Below, piece after piece: positions 1-7,564 of a DNA stretch of 64,000 nt. Numbering within the stretch: position 1 is the first letter of the stretch; each line of letters opens with the position of its first letter. This DNA comes from Streptomyces sp. SAI-135 (GTDB lineage: Bacteria > Actinomycetota > Actinomycetes > Streptomycetales > Streptomycetaceae). Location of the stretch: the NCBI RefSeq assembly GCF_029893805.1, contig NZ_JARXYP010000002.1, forward strand, positions 6,882,001 to 6,946,000, in the 5' to 3' direction. A model generated the notes under the pieces. It ran no database searches. It was not told the origin of the DNA and saw only the letters and a program-made list of their open reading frames with translations. The translations under genes were made by a program, and so were the position numbers.

Positions 1-124
1 CGGCGGCACAGTTCAGCCGATCGGGGTACCGCAGCTCCGGCAGGTCGAAGCGCAGCTCCGGCCACTGGTCGGGGGGCGGGAGGTGGTCGCGCGCGAAGGT
101 GTCGACGTGGGCCGAGGCGTTCAT
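1..124 (-). CDS. AMP-dependent acyl-CoA ligase, N-terminal fragment
   Basis: Only the first 41 codons are in the window. They read leftwards from an ATG at 124 and begin MNASAHVDTFARDHLPPPDQ, then continue with a PELRFDLPELRYPDRLNCAA-like stretch. This opening is typical of the benzoate/2-aminobenzoate-CoA ligase type of AMP-binding enzymes in Streptomyces, as I remember them. The gene is divergent from an acyl-CoA dehydrogenase and a RidA protein, which suggests an aromatic or acyl-CoA catabolic group. The catalytic AMP-binding motifs lie outside the window, so the substrate cannot be judged. Confidence 0.6.
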   Translation of the reverse strand, partial: MNASAHVDTFARDHLPPPDQWPELRFDLPELRYPDRLNCAA

Positions 125-271
125 GGCGGGTCGCCCCCTTGCCTTCCGGGCCGCGTGGGCCGCCTTGTGGGCGTCGATGGTGGGCTCGCACAAGGAGCGT
201 ATCGTGTTGGTGACGACAGTCAACGGCACGCGATACTGTCGTGGGGCCCTGTCGACGAGAAGGGACCGGCG

Positions 272-1474
272 ATGCCCGCATTCTCGCTCGAACCGTCACA
301 GACCGCCCGCTGTGCGCAGCTGCGCGCCCTCGCCGAGGAACGGCTGCGCCCGCTCGCGGAGAAGGGCGAGCCCGGGCGGGTGAACCGGCCACTGGTCGCC
401 GAACTCGGCCGACTGGGCCTGCTGGAACGGCTGTTCACCTCCGGGGCCCTCGATCTCTGCCTGATGCGGGAGTCCCTCGCCTACGCCTGTACGGAGGCGG
501 AGACGGCGCTCGCCCTCCAGGGCCTCGGCGCCCACCCCGTCCACGCCCACGGCACCCCGGCCCAGCGGGACCGCTGGCTGCCGGCGGTCGGCGAGGGCGG
601 CGCGGTGGCCGCGTTCGCCCTGAGCGAGCCGGGGGCGGGGTCGGACGCCGCGGCGTTGGGGCTGCGGGCGGAGGGGGAAGGGGAGGGCGGGGCGTCCTCG
701 GCCGGGCCGTCGGCTGTCCCGTCACGGACCGGTGCCCCCGTCGCCGAGTGCGACGGACCCTCCCGGTGGCGGCTCACCGGGGAGAAGTGCTGGATCTCCA
801 ACGCCCCCGAGGCCGACTTCTACACCGTCTTCGCCCGGACCACCCCCGGCGCCGGAGCGCGCGGGGTGACCGCGTTCCTCGTCCCCGCCGACCGGCCCGG
901 ACTCACCGGCACCGCCCTCGACATGCTCTCCCCGCACCCCATCGGCGCCCTCGCCTTCGACGCCGTGCCGGTGAGTGCCGACGACGTCCTCGGTGAGGTC
1001 GACCGCGGCTTCAGGGTCGCGATGGGCACCCTCAACCTCTTCCGGCCCAGCGTCGGCGCCTTCGCCGTCGGCATGGCCCAGGCCGCACTGGACACCACCC
1101 TCGCGCACACCTCACAACGGGACGCGTTCGGCGGCAAGTTGAGGGACCTGCAGAGTGTGGCCCACACGGTCGCCGAGATGGCCCTGCGCACGGACGCGGC
1201 CCGGCTCATGGTGTACGCGGCGGCGACGGCGTACGACGAAGGCGCCCCGGACGTGCCCAAGCGCGCGGCGATGGCGAAGCTGCTCGCCACCGAGACCGCG
1301 CAGTACGTCGTCGACACCGCGGTCCAGCTCCACGGCGCGCGCGCCCTTGAGCGCGGCCATCTCCTGGAGCACCTGTACCGGGAGGTGCGCGCCCCACGCA
1401 TCTACGAAGGGGCCAGCGAGGTCCAACGGGGCATCATCGCCAAGGAGTTGTACGCCGACCTGGAGGTCTCGTGA
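272..1474 (+). CDS. Acyl-CoA dehydrogenase family protein
   Basis: FAD-dependent oxidation of an acyl-CoA thioester (400 aa). The ATG at 272 was chosen because a purine-rich AGAAGGGA lies just before it and the protein then begins MPAFSLEPSQTARCAQLRAL. An open frame upstream to position 83 has no family similarity. Family features visible are AFALSEPGAGSDAAAL (FAD/substrate loop), KCWISNAPEADFYTVFART in the middle domain and, near the C-terminus, QLHGARALERGHLLEHLYRE and IYEGASEVQRGIIAKEL, the latter carrying the usual catalytic Glu region. Between the FAD loop and the middle domain there is a roughly 35-residue Gly/Glu/Ser-rich insertion (positions about 655-765) absent from a typical family member. 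It overlaps the next gene by 4 bp, so the two are probably translationally coupled. Confidence 0.85.
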   Translation: MPAFSLEPSQTARCAQLRALAEERLRPLAEKGEPGRVNRPLVAELGRLGLLERLFTSGALDLCLMRESLAYACTEAETALALQGLGAHPVHAHGTPAQRDRWLPAVGEGGAVAAFALSEPGAGSDAAALGLRAEGEGEGGASSAGPSAVPSRTGAPVAECDGPSRWRLTGEKCWISNAPEADFYTVFARTTPGAGARGVTAFLVPADRPGLTGTALDMLSPHPIGALAFDAVPVSADDVLGEVDRGFRVAMGTLNLFRPSVGAFAVGMAQAALDTTLAHTSQRDAFGGKLRDLQSVAHTVAEMALRTDAARLMVYAAATAYDEGAPDVPKRAAMAKLLATETAQYVVDTAVQLHGARALERGHLLEHLYREVRAPRIYEGASEVQRGIIAKELYADLEVS

Positions 1475-1869
1475 GCGCCGAGCGCATCAACCCGCCCGAA
1501 CTGTCCCCGCCCGCCGGCTTCTCGCACGCGGTCGTCGCCACCGGCTCTCGTGTCGTCTTCCTGGCGGGACAGACGGCCCTGGACGCCGACGGCAAGGTGG
1601 TGGGGGAGAGCCTGCCGGAACAGTTCGAGAAGGCGCTCGGCAATCTGCTCACGGCCCTCGCGGCCGCCGGCGGTACCCCGTCCGACCTCGCCCGGGTCAC
1701 CGTCTACGCCACCGACATCGCCGCCTATCGCACCCACGCCCGCGAACTCGGCTATATATGGCGGCAGTTGGCGGGCCGGGACTATCCGGCCATGGCCGTC
1801 GTCGAGGTCGTACGGCTGTGGGACGACCAGGCCGCGGTGGAACTCGACGGCTTCGCGGTGCTGCCGTAG
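1471..1869 (+). CDS. RidA family deaminase
   Basis: 132 aa, starting at the GTG that overlaps the stop of the acyl-CoA dehydrogenase (GTGA). RidA/YjgF proteins hydrolyse reactive enamine/imine intermediates. Features of the family are HAVVATGSRVVFLAGQTALD (first strand), QFEKALGNLLTALAAAGG (helix), the DLARVTVYATD strand and RDYPAMAVVEVVRLWDDQAAVELDG near the end. The usual C-terminal Arg/Glu active-site pair is replaced by related residues (VVEVVRL), so this may be a RidA subfamily other than the archetype. Its coupling to an acyl-CoA dehydrogenase and a divergent CoA ligase suggests a shared catabolic pathway. Confidence 0.85.
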   Translation: MSAERINPPELSPPAGFSHAVVATGSRVVFLAGQTALDADGKVVGESLPEQFEKALGNLLTALAAAGGTPSDLARVTVYATDIAAYRTHARELGYIWRQLAGRDYPAMAVVEVVRLWDDQAAVELDGFAVLP

Positions 1870-1889
1870 CGGCGGCGCGGAGACGGCGA

Positions 1890-2084
1890 TCAGGCGGCGA
1901 CGGCCAGCTGTGCGGTCTGCACCCGGTGCGGTGCGACGACACGGCCGTCGGGCAGCAGTTCGCCGGTGTCGTCGAAGACGATCGCGCCGTTGCACAGCAG
2001 GTTCCAGCCCTGCTCGGGGTGAGCGGCGACGATGTGCGGGGTGGCGCTGTCGGACGAAGCGCACGAAGACCGGTGAGAACACAT
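1890..2084 (-). CDS. DUF5999 family small protein
   Basis: 64 aa, read leftwards from ATG 2084 with a strong GGAGGT 6 nt before it. The protein begins MCSHRSSCASSDSATPHIVA and contains HPEQGWNLLCNGAIVFDDTG followed by GELLPDGRVVAPHR. That combination (Cys-containing N-terminus, HPEQGW-LLCNG, DTGELLPDG, APHR) is the DUF5999 signature common in Streptomyces. Function is unknown. It is convergent with the RidA gene, with only 20 bp between the two stops. Confidence 0.85.
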   Translation of the reverse strand: MCSHRSSCASSDSATPHIVAAHPEQGWNLLCNGAIVFDDTGELLPDGRVVAPHRVQTAQLAVAA

Positions 2085-2326
2085 GGCGCACCTCCACAGT
2101 GAGCGGACCGTCCCTATGGGGTCCGTATCCGTATGGGTAGACCATGCCCCCGCCGCGAACTCATCGGAACGGCCCGACAGGAAGCGTGACAACACGCGGA
2201 CAACTCTCGGACGGTTCCACGACCCTCGATGCGGACTCGCCACCGAAGGAGTGACGATCACGGCTGTCCGAGCGTGTTCCCGGTAGCAGTGGAGGCTCGC
2301 GTTCCCCTCATCCGGGAGGTACCCCC

Positions 2327-2755
2327 ATGCCTGTTCGCCCCGCTCTCGCCGCCGCTGCCGGTGCCGCGCTGTTCCTGCTGGCCGCCCCGGCACTGCCCGC
2401 GAACGCCGACCCGTACGAGACCGTCACCGTCGACCCCCTCGGCCGTATCGCCGCCGACGGCACCGTGACCCTGTCCGGCACCTACCGCTGCACCGGCGGC
2501 ACCGGCCCGGTGTTCGTGAGCTCCTCCGTCAGCGTCAGCTCCTCGACGGTCCGGTACGGCATCGGCGGGACCCGCGCGGTGTGCGACGGCGTGGAGCACA
2601 GCTGGCAGAACACGGGCAAGCCCAGCGACCAGACTCTGGAACCGGGCGCGGCCCACGTCGAGGCCACCCTCATGGAACTCAGCATCCAGGGCGGCCTGCC
2701 GCTGCCGCGCTTCCACGCGGTCGGGCAGCGGGACATCACGCTGACGCAGGGCTGA
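2327..2755 (+). CDS. Secreted DUF6299 family protein
   Basis: 142 aa with an N-terminal signal peptide (MPVRPALAAAAGAALFLLAA, predicted cleavage after PANA near residue 27) and a GGGAGG-like ribosome site before ATG 2327. The mature part is an Ig-like, Ser/Thr-rich beta domain: ETVTVDPLGRIAADGTVTLS followed by GTYRCTGG and a second Cys in RAVCDGVEHSW, which probably form a disulfide. This matches the DUF6299 family of small exported actinobacterial proteins. Function is unknown. No operon partner is evident. Confidence 0.8.
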   Translation: MPVRPALAAAAGAALFLLAAPALPANADPYETVTVDPLGRIAADGTVTLSGTYRCTGGTGPVFVSSSVSVSSSTVRYGIGGTRAVCDGVEHSWQNTGKPSDQTLEPGAAHVEATLMELSIQGGLPLPRFHAVGQRDITLTQG

Positions 2756-2794
2756 GCGCGGCCCGCGGTCGCACCGGCGGCCGCGAGCAGGTGT

Positions 2795-2995
2795 TCACCG
2801 GACGAGTGTGATCTCCGGAGGCCACCGCACACCCTCGGCCAACAGCAGCGCGGGGCCCAGGTGTTGCGGGCACACGACCAGCGGTGGCCGGGCGTGGCAG
2901 GCGATCTCGAAACGGGCGCGGGCCCCGCACTCCTCCCCGTCCCGCGGACCGGAGTGGCGGCTCACGCACCGCAGTGCGGGTGGGGTGTGCGTCAT
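2795..2995 (-). CDS. Small Cys-rich hypothetical protein
   Basis: 66 aa from ATG 2995, preceded by GGAGGAG at good spacing, so the longer upstream reading was discarded. The sequence MTHTPPALRCVSRHSGPRDG continues with EECGARARFEIACHARPPLV and VCPQHLGPALLLAEG. Four Cys and several His residues (RC...EC...AC-H...CPQHL) look like a small metal-binding knuckle. I do not recognise a named family. It is convergent with the DUF6299 gene. Confidence 0.65.
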   Translation of the reverse strand: MTHTPPALRCVSRHSGPRDGEECGARARFEIACHARPPLVVCPQHLGPALLLAEGVRWPPEITLVR

Positions 2996-3185
2996 GATCT
3001 CCTCCAGCGGGCGGCGGCCGGCCGGGGGTGGGGCCGGCGCACCCCGCACCCGTTCAGGCTAGGAACGGCCGGGACGGGCGGCCTGTCCGGTCGGCCGTTC
3101 GGGTGAGGCCCCCGGAGTCGTGATCACTGGTGGGCCGTCGGCCCGACCCCACGGGGCTGCCCGCGCTCAGACGGGATACGCGTGC

Positions 3186-5201
3186 TCAGACGGGATACGC
3201 GTGCGTCTGCGCCGCCTTGACCGCCGCCCAGACCTCCGCGCCCGGATGCAGGTCCAGTTCGGCCGCGGCCACCGTCGTGAGGTCCGCCGCGAGGGGGAGC
3301 TCGCCCGTGAGGTCGGCGCGGATCTGGTCGCCGTGGGTCTCCAGACCGGCCACCTCGCAGCGCCAGTGGTTGCGGGCGCTCGTGCCGGCGGGGGGCTCGC
3401 GGTAGAGGGTCACGGCGCTCGGCGGGAACGCGACGAACACGGGACCCGTGAGGTCCTCCGTGGTCGTGAGCGCGGGCCCGGCCTCCAGCCGGACCGTATG
3501 GCCGTCGGCCTCGCCGCGGTAGAGGTTCAGACCGACCAACTGGGCGATGTAGTCGGTGCGCGGATGGCGGGCGATGTGGGACGGGACGCCCTCCTGGACG
3601 ACCTCGCCGTGTTCCACGACCACCAGGCGGTCCGCGAGGACCATCGCGTCCAGCGGGTCGTGCGTGACGAGTACGGCGACGGCCTCGAACTCGGCCAGGT
3701 GACGCCGGAGTCGGGCCCGTACCTCCAGACGGGTACGGGCGTCCAGTGCGGCGAGCGGCTCGTCGAGGAGGAGCAGCCGGGGGCGGGTGGCCAACGCGCG
3801 GGCGAGGGCGACGCGCTGGGCCTGGCCGCCGGACAACTTCCGGGGCCTGGCGCCCGCGTGGGCCGCGAGACCCATCCGGTCGAGCCACTCGGCGGCCTGT
3901 GCCCGCGCCTGGGCCCTGGTCGCGCCCTGGCAGCGCGGGCCGAAGGCGACGTTGTCGAGCGCGGAGAGGTGCGGGAAGAGCAGGTAGTCCTGGAAGACGA
4001 CGCCGACCGGGCGGTGCTCCGGAGGCGTGTGCTCCAACGCGGCACCGTCGAGCCGTAGATGGCCGTCGGTGAGCGGGGTGAGACCGGCGAGGGCGCGCAG
4101 GGCGGTCGTCTTGCCGGCACCGTTCGGGCCCAGCAGGGCGACGACCTCGCCGGGGGCGACGACCAGGGACACGTCGAGGCGGAAGGCACCGCGGTCGACT
4201 ACCAGGCGGGCGTCGAGACCGTCCGCGGCTGCTCGCGGCTCACGGGTCATGGAACGGTCACCGGTCCTGTCCTTCTCGAAGTCACCGGGTCGGTCCGCCC
4301 TGCTTCCGGCGCGACTTGCGGGGGCGATGTCGGTCGCGGTGGTCGGGTGGGGGCTGGTCCCTGCGGTGCGGTGCTCCAGGGCCTCGGCCGTTCTGCCGGT
4401 GCCGACGGTGGGCGTCGCCCGGTCGCCGTCGACGTCGGCTGGGGGCGCGGGACCCGCTCCGGCCGGGCGAGTGGGTGCGCCGGAGGACTCGGCCGTCGTC
4501 TCGGCGCCGGAGTGGTGTGTCGCGTGCTGGGCGTGGACCCCGGTCGGCTTGCCGTCATCCGGATCGCGCGTCGCTTGGTGGCCGCCGCCGGTCGTCATCG
4601 CCGGACCATCCCCTGCTCGTGTCGTCGGGGCGGCGGCGGACTCGGTCGTCTCCTCGGTGCCGCAGGGCGTCACTTCGTCGTCGCCCCCGGACCGCCGCCC
4701 CCAGCTGGTCCAGGACCGCGCGCCACGGTCGCTTTCGGATCGCCCGTCCCCACTTGCCTGGGACCGTGTGCCGTCACTTGTCTCGGGCCGTCTGTCCCCG
4801 CCGGCCTGGGATCGTGTGCCGTCACTTGTCTCGGGCCGTCTGTCCCCGCCGGCCTGGGATCGTGTGCCGTCACTTGTCTCGGGCCGTCTGTCCCCGCCGG
4901 CCTGGGATCGTGTGCCGTCACTTGTCTCGGGCCGTCTGTCCCCGCCGGCCTGGGACCGCGTGCCGTCACTTGTCTCGGGCCGTCTGTCCCCGCCGGCCTG
5001 GGACCGTGTGCCGGCACCTGTCTCGGACCGCCCGTCCCCACCGGCCTGGGATCGTGTGCCGTCACTTGTCTCGGACCGCCCGTCCCCACCGGCCCGGGAC
5101 CGCCTGCCGGCACCTGGCTCGGGCCGTCCGGCCCCAGCTGACCGGGACTGCTTGCCTCCGCCGCCTGTCCAGGGCCGCCCGCCCCCACCCGACCCGGTCA
5201 T
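3186..5201 (-). CDS. modC: Molybdate ABC transporter ATP-binding protein ModC with long N-terminal repeat extension
   Basis: ATPase of the molybdate importer. The frame is open without a stop from ATG 5201, which overlaps the modB stop as ATGA, so translation coupled to modB would give 671 aa. The canonical part starts near position 4250 (MTREPRAAADGLDARLVVDR). It has Walker A GPNGAGKTT (about residue 356 of the long form), a Q-loop VVFQDYLLFPHLSALDNVAF, signature LSGGQAQR, Walker B LLLLDEPLAALDAR, an H-loop VTHD, and a C-terminal TOBE-type molybdate-binding domain ending in HAYPV. A short form of 354 aa starting at ATG 4250 is the alternative, but that ATG has no convincing ribosome site. 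The extra 317 residues are hydrophilic and repeat-rich and use codons rare in Streptomyces (AGA, ACA, AGT). Third gene of modABC. Confidence 0.8.
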   Translation of the reverse strand: MTGSGGGGRPWTGGGGKQSRSAGAGRPEPGAGRRSRAGGDGRSETSDGTRSQAGGDGRSETGAGTRSQAGGDRRPETSDGTRSQAGGDRRPETSDGTRSQAGGDRRPETSDGTRSQAGGDRRPETSDGTRSQAGGDRRPETSDGTRSQASGDGRSESDRGARSWTSWGRRSGGDDEVTPCGTEETTESAAAPTTRAGDGPAMTTGGGHQATRDPDDGKPTGVHAQHATHHSGAETTAESSGAPTRPAGAGPAPPADVDGDRATPTVGTGRTAEALEHRTAGTSPHPTTATDIAPASRAGSRADRPGDFEKDRTGDRSMTREPRAAADGLDARLVVDRGAFRLDVSLVVAPGEVVALLGPNGAGKTTALRALAGLTPLTDGHLRLDGAALEHTPPEHRPVGVVFQDYLLFPHLSALDNVAFGPRCQGATRAQARAQAAEWLDRMGLAAHAGARPRKLSGGQAQRVALARALATRPRLLLLDEPLAALDARTRLEVRARLRRHLAEFEAVAVLVTHDPLDAMVLADRLVVVEHGEVVQEGVPSHIARHPRTDYIAQLVGLNLYRGEADGHTVRLEAGPALTTTEDLTGPVFVAFPPSAVTLYREPPAGTSARNHWRCEVAGLETHGDQIRADLTGELPLAADLTTVAAAELDLHPGAEVWAAVKAAQTHAYPV
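4720..5151 (-). repeat. 48-bp tandem repeat array inside modC
   Basis: Nine consecutive 48-bp units begin at 4720, 4768, 4816, 4864, 4912, 4960, 5008, 5056 and 5104. The inner units are nearly identical, and the outer ones (4720, 5008, 5104) carry substitutions. Read in the modC frame, one unit encodes GGDRRPETSDGTRSQA (16 residues). A 48-bp period preserves every frame, so open frames also appear on the opposite strand here. Those are shadows. Confidence 0.95.
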
Positions 5202-6055
5202 CCCGGTGCCATCCAGCGGTCGCGCAGGCCGGCCAGTACCGCCACGGAGACCGCCAGCAGCACCAGGCTGAGGGCGATGGCGGCCTCCGGGTCGCTCTGG
5301 AGGGCGAGGTACACGGCCAGCGGCATGGTCTGGGTGCGGCCGGGAAAGTTGCCGGCGAAAGTGATCGTCGCGCCGAACTCGCCCAGCGCCCGCGCCCAGG
5401 CCAGCACGGCGCCCGCCGCGACCCCGGGCGCGATCAGCGGCAGGGTGACCCGGCGGAACGCGGTGAAGCGTGAGGCGCCCAGCGTCGCCGCCGCCTCCTC
5501 GTAGCGCGGGTCGGCGGCCCGCAGCGTGCCCTCCACGCTGATCACGAGGAACGGCATCGCGACGAACGCCTCGGCGACCACCACCCCGGCCGTGGTGAAG
5601 GGCAGCGTGATCCCGAACCAGGTGTCGAGCCACTTCCCGACGACGCCGTTGCGGCCCAGTGCCATGAGCAGGGCGACACCGCCGACGACCGGGGGGAGGA
5701 CCAGCGGCAGGGTGACCAGGGCACGGACCAGACCGCGGCCGGGGAACTCGACCCGGGCCAGCAGCCAGGCCAGCGGCACCCCGATCACCAGGCTCACCGC
5801 GGTCGCGGCCGTGGCGCAGACCAGGGACAGTTGGAGCGCCTGCCAGACATCGGCGCTGGTCAGCTGCTCGGGCAGGGAGCGCCAGGGGGCTCGTACGACA
5901 AGCGCGATCAGGGGCACGATCAGAAACGCCAGCCCGAGCAGCGCCGGCACGAGCAGGGGAAGCGGCGCACCTCGGCCCGCCCTCCCCGCACGCAGGCGCC
6001 GCGGCCCGCTCCGGAGGGTCTCGGTCGCGGCGTCGGACGGGGCCGGCCGGGTCAT
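5198..6055 (-). CDS. modB: Molybdate ABC transporter permease ModB
   Basis: 285 aa integral membrane permease. ATG 6055 overlaps the modA stop (ATGA), and its own stop overlaps the modC start. About five to six hydrophobic segments are visible, such as LPLLVPALLGLAFLIVPLIA near residues 32-52 and LSLVCATAATAVSLVIGVPL. The EAA loop reads EEAAATLGASRFTAFRRVTL (about residues 195-215), the coupling site for ModC. The pattern LARVEFPGRGLVRALVTLPL and the LPPVVGGVALL stretch are typical of ModB/CysT permeases. It works with ModA (binding) and ModC (ATPase). Confidence 0.92.
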   Translation of the reverse strand: MTRPAPSDAATETLRSGPRRLRAGRAGRGAPLPLLVPALLGLAFLIVPLIALVVRAPWRSLPEQLTSADVWQALQLSLVCATAATAVSLVIGVPLAWLLARVEFPGRGLVRALVTLPLVLPPVVGGVALLMALGRNGVVGKWLDTWFGITLPFTTAGVVVAEAFVAMPFLVISVEGTLRAADPRYEEAAATLGASRFTAFRRVTLPLIAPGVAAGAVLAWARALGEFGATITFAGNFPGRTQTMPLAVYLALQSDPEAAIALSLVLLAVSVAVLAGLRDRWMAPG

Positions 6056-6876
6056 GGCTTCAGGAACCCCGCTCCGGTCAGGACCTTCTGGCCCTCGGCG
6101 GACCGCACGAGAGCGATGAACGCCTTCGCGGTGTCCTCGTTGCGTGCGCCCTTGAGCAGGGTGATCGGATAGTCGTTGATCGCGTCGGCGGACTCGGGGA
6201 ACTCCACACCTTCCACCCTGTCACCGGCGGCGTGCACATCGGTCTTGTAGACGACGGCCGCGTCGGCCTCCTTCAGTTCGACCTTCGTCAGCGCGGCCTT
6301 GACGTCCTGCTCGTAGGAGACCGGCGTGAGCTTCAGCCTGCTCGCGTCGAGGGCCTTCTGCGCGGCGGCACCGCAGGGCACCTCCTTGTCGCACAGCACG
6401 ACCTTCAGGTCCTTGTCCGTGAGGTCCTTCAGCGAGCCGACCTGGTCCGGGTTGCCGGGCAGGGTGGCGATCTCCAACTGGTTGCGCACGAAGGTGGCGG
6501 GCGTGCCGGAGGCGTCCCCCGCGTCCGTGACGATCCTCATCGTCTTGGGGCTGGCCGAGGCGAACACGTCCGCGGGGGCGCCGCCGGTGATGCTCGCGGC
6601 TAGCGAGTCGCTGCCGCCGAAGCTGAAGGTGACCTTCGTGCCGGGGTGGGCCCGCTCGAACTGCCGGCCCAGCGTCGTGAAGCTCTCCTTGAGGGAGGCG
6701 GCGGCGAAGACGGTCACCGTGCCGGAGAGCTGGTCCGACGCGGAGGTGGACGAGGACGGCTTCGAGGACGAGGAGTCCGAGGCGGAGGAGGAGCAGGCGC
6801 TCAGGGCGAGCAGCGCCGCGGCCCCCGCGCCGGCCGTCCGCAGGGCCCGGCGGTTCCGGTGCGCGGTAGGGGTCAT
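6052..6876 (-). CDS. modA: Molybdate-binding lipoprotein ModA
   Basis: 274 aa extracellular substrate-binding lipoprotein. ATG 6876 gives a signal peptide with lipobox LSAC (AAALLALSACSSS). The upstream open frame is not family-like. A Ser-rich linker follows, then GTVTVFAAASLKESFTTLGR and TFSFGGSDSLAASITGGAPA, the oxyanion-binding Ser motifs of ModA. Further family stretches are PADVFASAS, FVRNQLEIATLPGNP, CDKEVPCGAAAQKAL, EADAAVVYKTD and a C-terminal INDYPITLLKGARN. First gene of modABC, read leftwards, with 4-bp overlaps to modB. Confidence 0.93.
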   Translation of the reverse strand: MTPTAHRNRRALRTAGAGAAALLALSACSSSASDSSSSKPSSSTSASDQLSGTVTVFAAASLKESFTTLGRQFERAHPGTKVTFSFGGSDSLAASITGGAPADVFASASPKTMRIVTDAGDASGTPATFVRNQLEIATLPGNPDQVGSLKDLTDKDLKVVLCDKEVPCGAAAQKALDASRLKLTPVSYEQDVKAALTKVELKEADAAVVYKTDVHAAGDRVEGVEFPESADAINDYPITLLKGARNEDTAKAFIALVRSAEGQKVLTGAGFLKP

Positions 6877-6994
6877 CACAGGTCCGCTCCCTCTGGTCCT
6901 CATCGTCCCGGCCCGCCCCCGGGAGGGCCGCATACGCCGATCATACTGACGCAGATGCCAGGCAAGAGCCCACTGTCGCATCGCATGAGCCGGA

Positions 6995-7012
6995 AACCTG
7001 ATCCACCAGGTT
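6995..7012. promoter_or_regulatory. Inverted repeat, candidate mod operator
   Basis: AACCTG-N6-CAGGTT is an 18-bp perfect dyad (arms of 6). It lies between the end of the ModE-like gene and the modA start, about 120 bp upstream of modA. It does not resemble the E. coli ModE box. It could be bound by the adjacent ModE-like protein, but that is inference only. Confidence 0.4.
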
Positions 7013-7086
7013 GGCATGTGCGTTCATACGGGAACCGGGTGCGGCTCCGGGGCCCGGGCCGGAGGGGCGCGAGGTGGTTCCGTTGC

Positions 7087-7482
7087 TCAGGCGCGGTCGA
7101 TGTGCACGTTCGTCGACTTCACCCGGGCGGTGGCCTCCACCCCGACCTCCAGACCGAGTTCCTCCACGGCCTCCCGGGTCAGCAGCGACACCAGCCGGTG
7201 CGGGCCCGCCTGGATCTCCACCTGGGCCGCGACATCGCCGAGCTTGACGGCGGTGACGATGCCGGGGAAGGCGTTGCGGGCGGAGGTGTGGGAGGGCACC
7301 TCCTCCTCGCCCTCGCCCCTGGCCAGTTCCACGGAGAAGGCAGCCAGGTCCCTGCCGTCGATGAGGCGTCGGCCCCCTTCGTCCCGGTGCGTGGGCACCC
7401 GCCCGGCGTCCGCCCACCGCCGCGCGGTGTCAGGACTGACGCCGAGCAACCGCGCGGCCTGACCGATCGTGTAGGACTGCAT
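7087..7482 (-). CDS. ModE-like regulator: HTH plus TOBE (molbindin) domain
   Basis: 131 aa. ATG 7482 (MQSYTIGQAARLLGVSPDTA) was chosen because the upstream reading is Arg/Ser/Pro-rich with no family match. Residues 3-55 form a MerR/excisionase-type winged helix (YTIGQAARLLGVSPDTARRW, RVPTHRDEGGRRLIDGRDLA). Residues 63-131 form a TOBE domain: SARNAFPGIVTAVKLGDVAA, QVEIQAGPHRLVSLLTREAV and TARVKSTNVHIDRA, typical of molybdate-binding proteins. It is upstream of modABC on the same strand with a 210-bp gap. By family it is a molybdate-responsive DNA-binding protein. Confidence 0.85.
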   Translation of the reverse strand: MQSYTIGQAARLLGVSPDTARRWADAGRVPTHRDEGGRRLIDGRDLAAFSVELARGEGEEEVPSHTSARNAFPGIVTAVKLGDVAAQVEIQAGPHRLVSLLTREAVEELGLEVGVEATARVKSTNVHIDRA

Positions 7483-7564
7483 ACGCGCCAAGATAGGCGA
7501 TCGACCGCACCCCTCCCCGGCCCCCCAACAGCGAGCCAGGCAGGGGTGCGGTGGTGATCGGGTG

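Noticed and set aside
4720..5151. CRISPR array
   Set aside because: Units are contiguous with no unique spacers, and the repeat reads as protein-coding; no cas genes are present.
4027..5271. Long open frames on the + strand opposite modC, including a Pro/Ser-rich 414-codon frame
   Set aside because: They result from the 48-bp period and high GC, which keep all frames open. They have no ribosome site or family similarity and overlap the conserved modB-modC genes.
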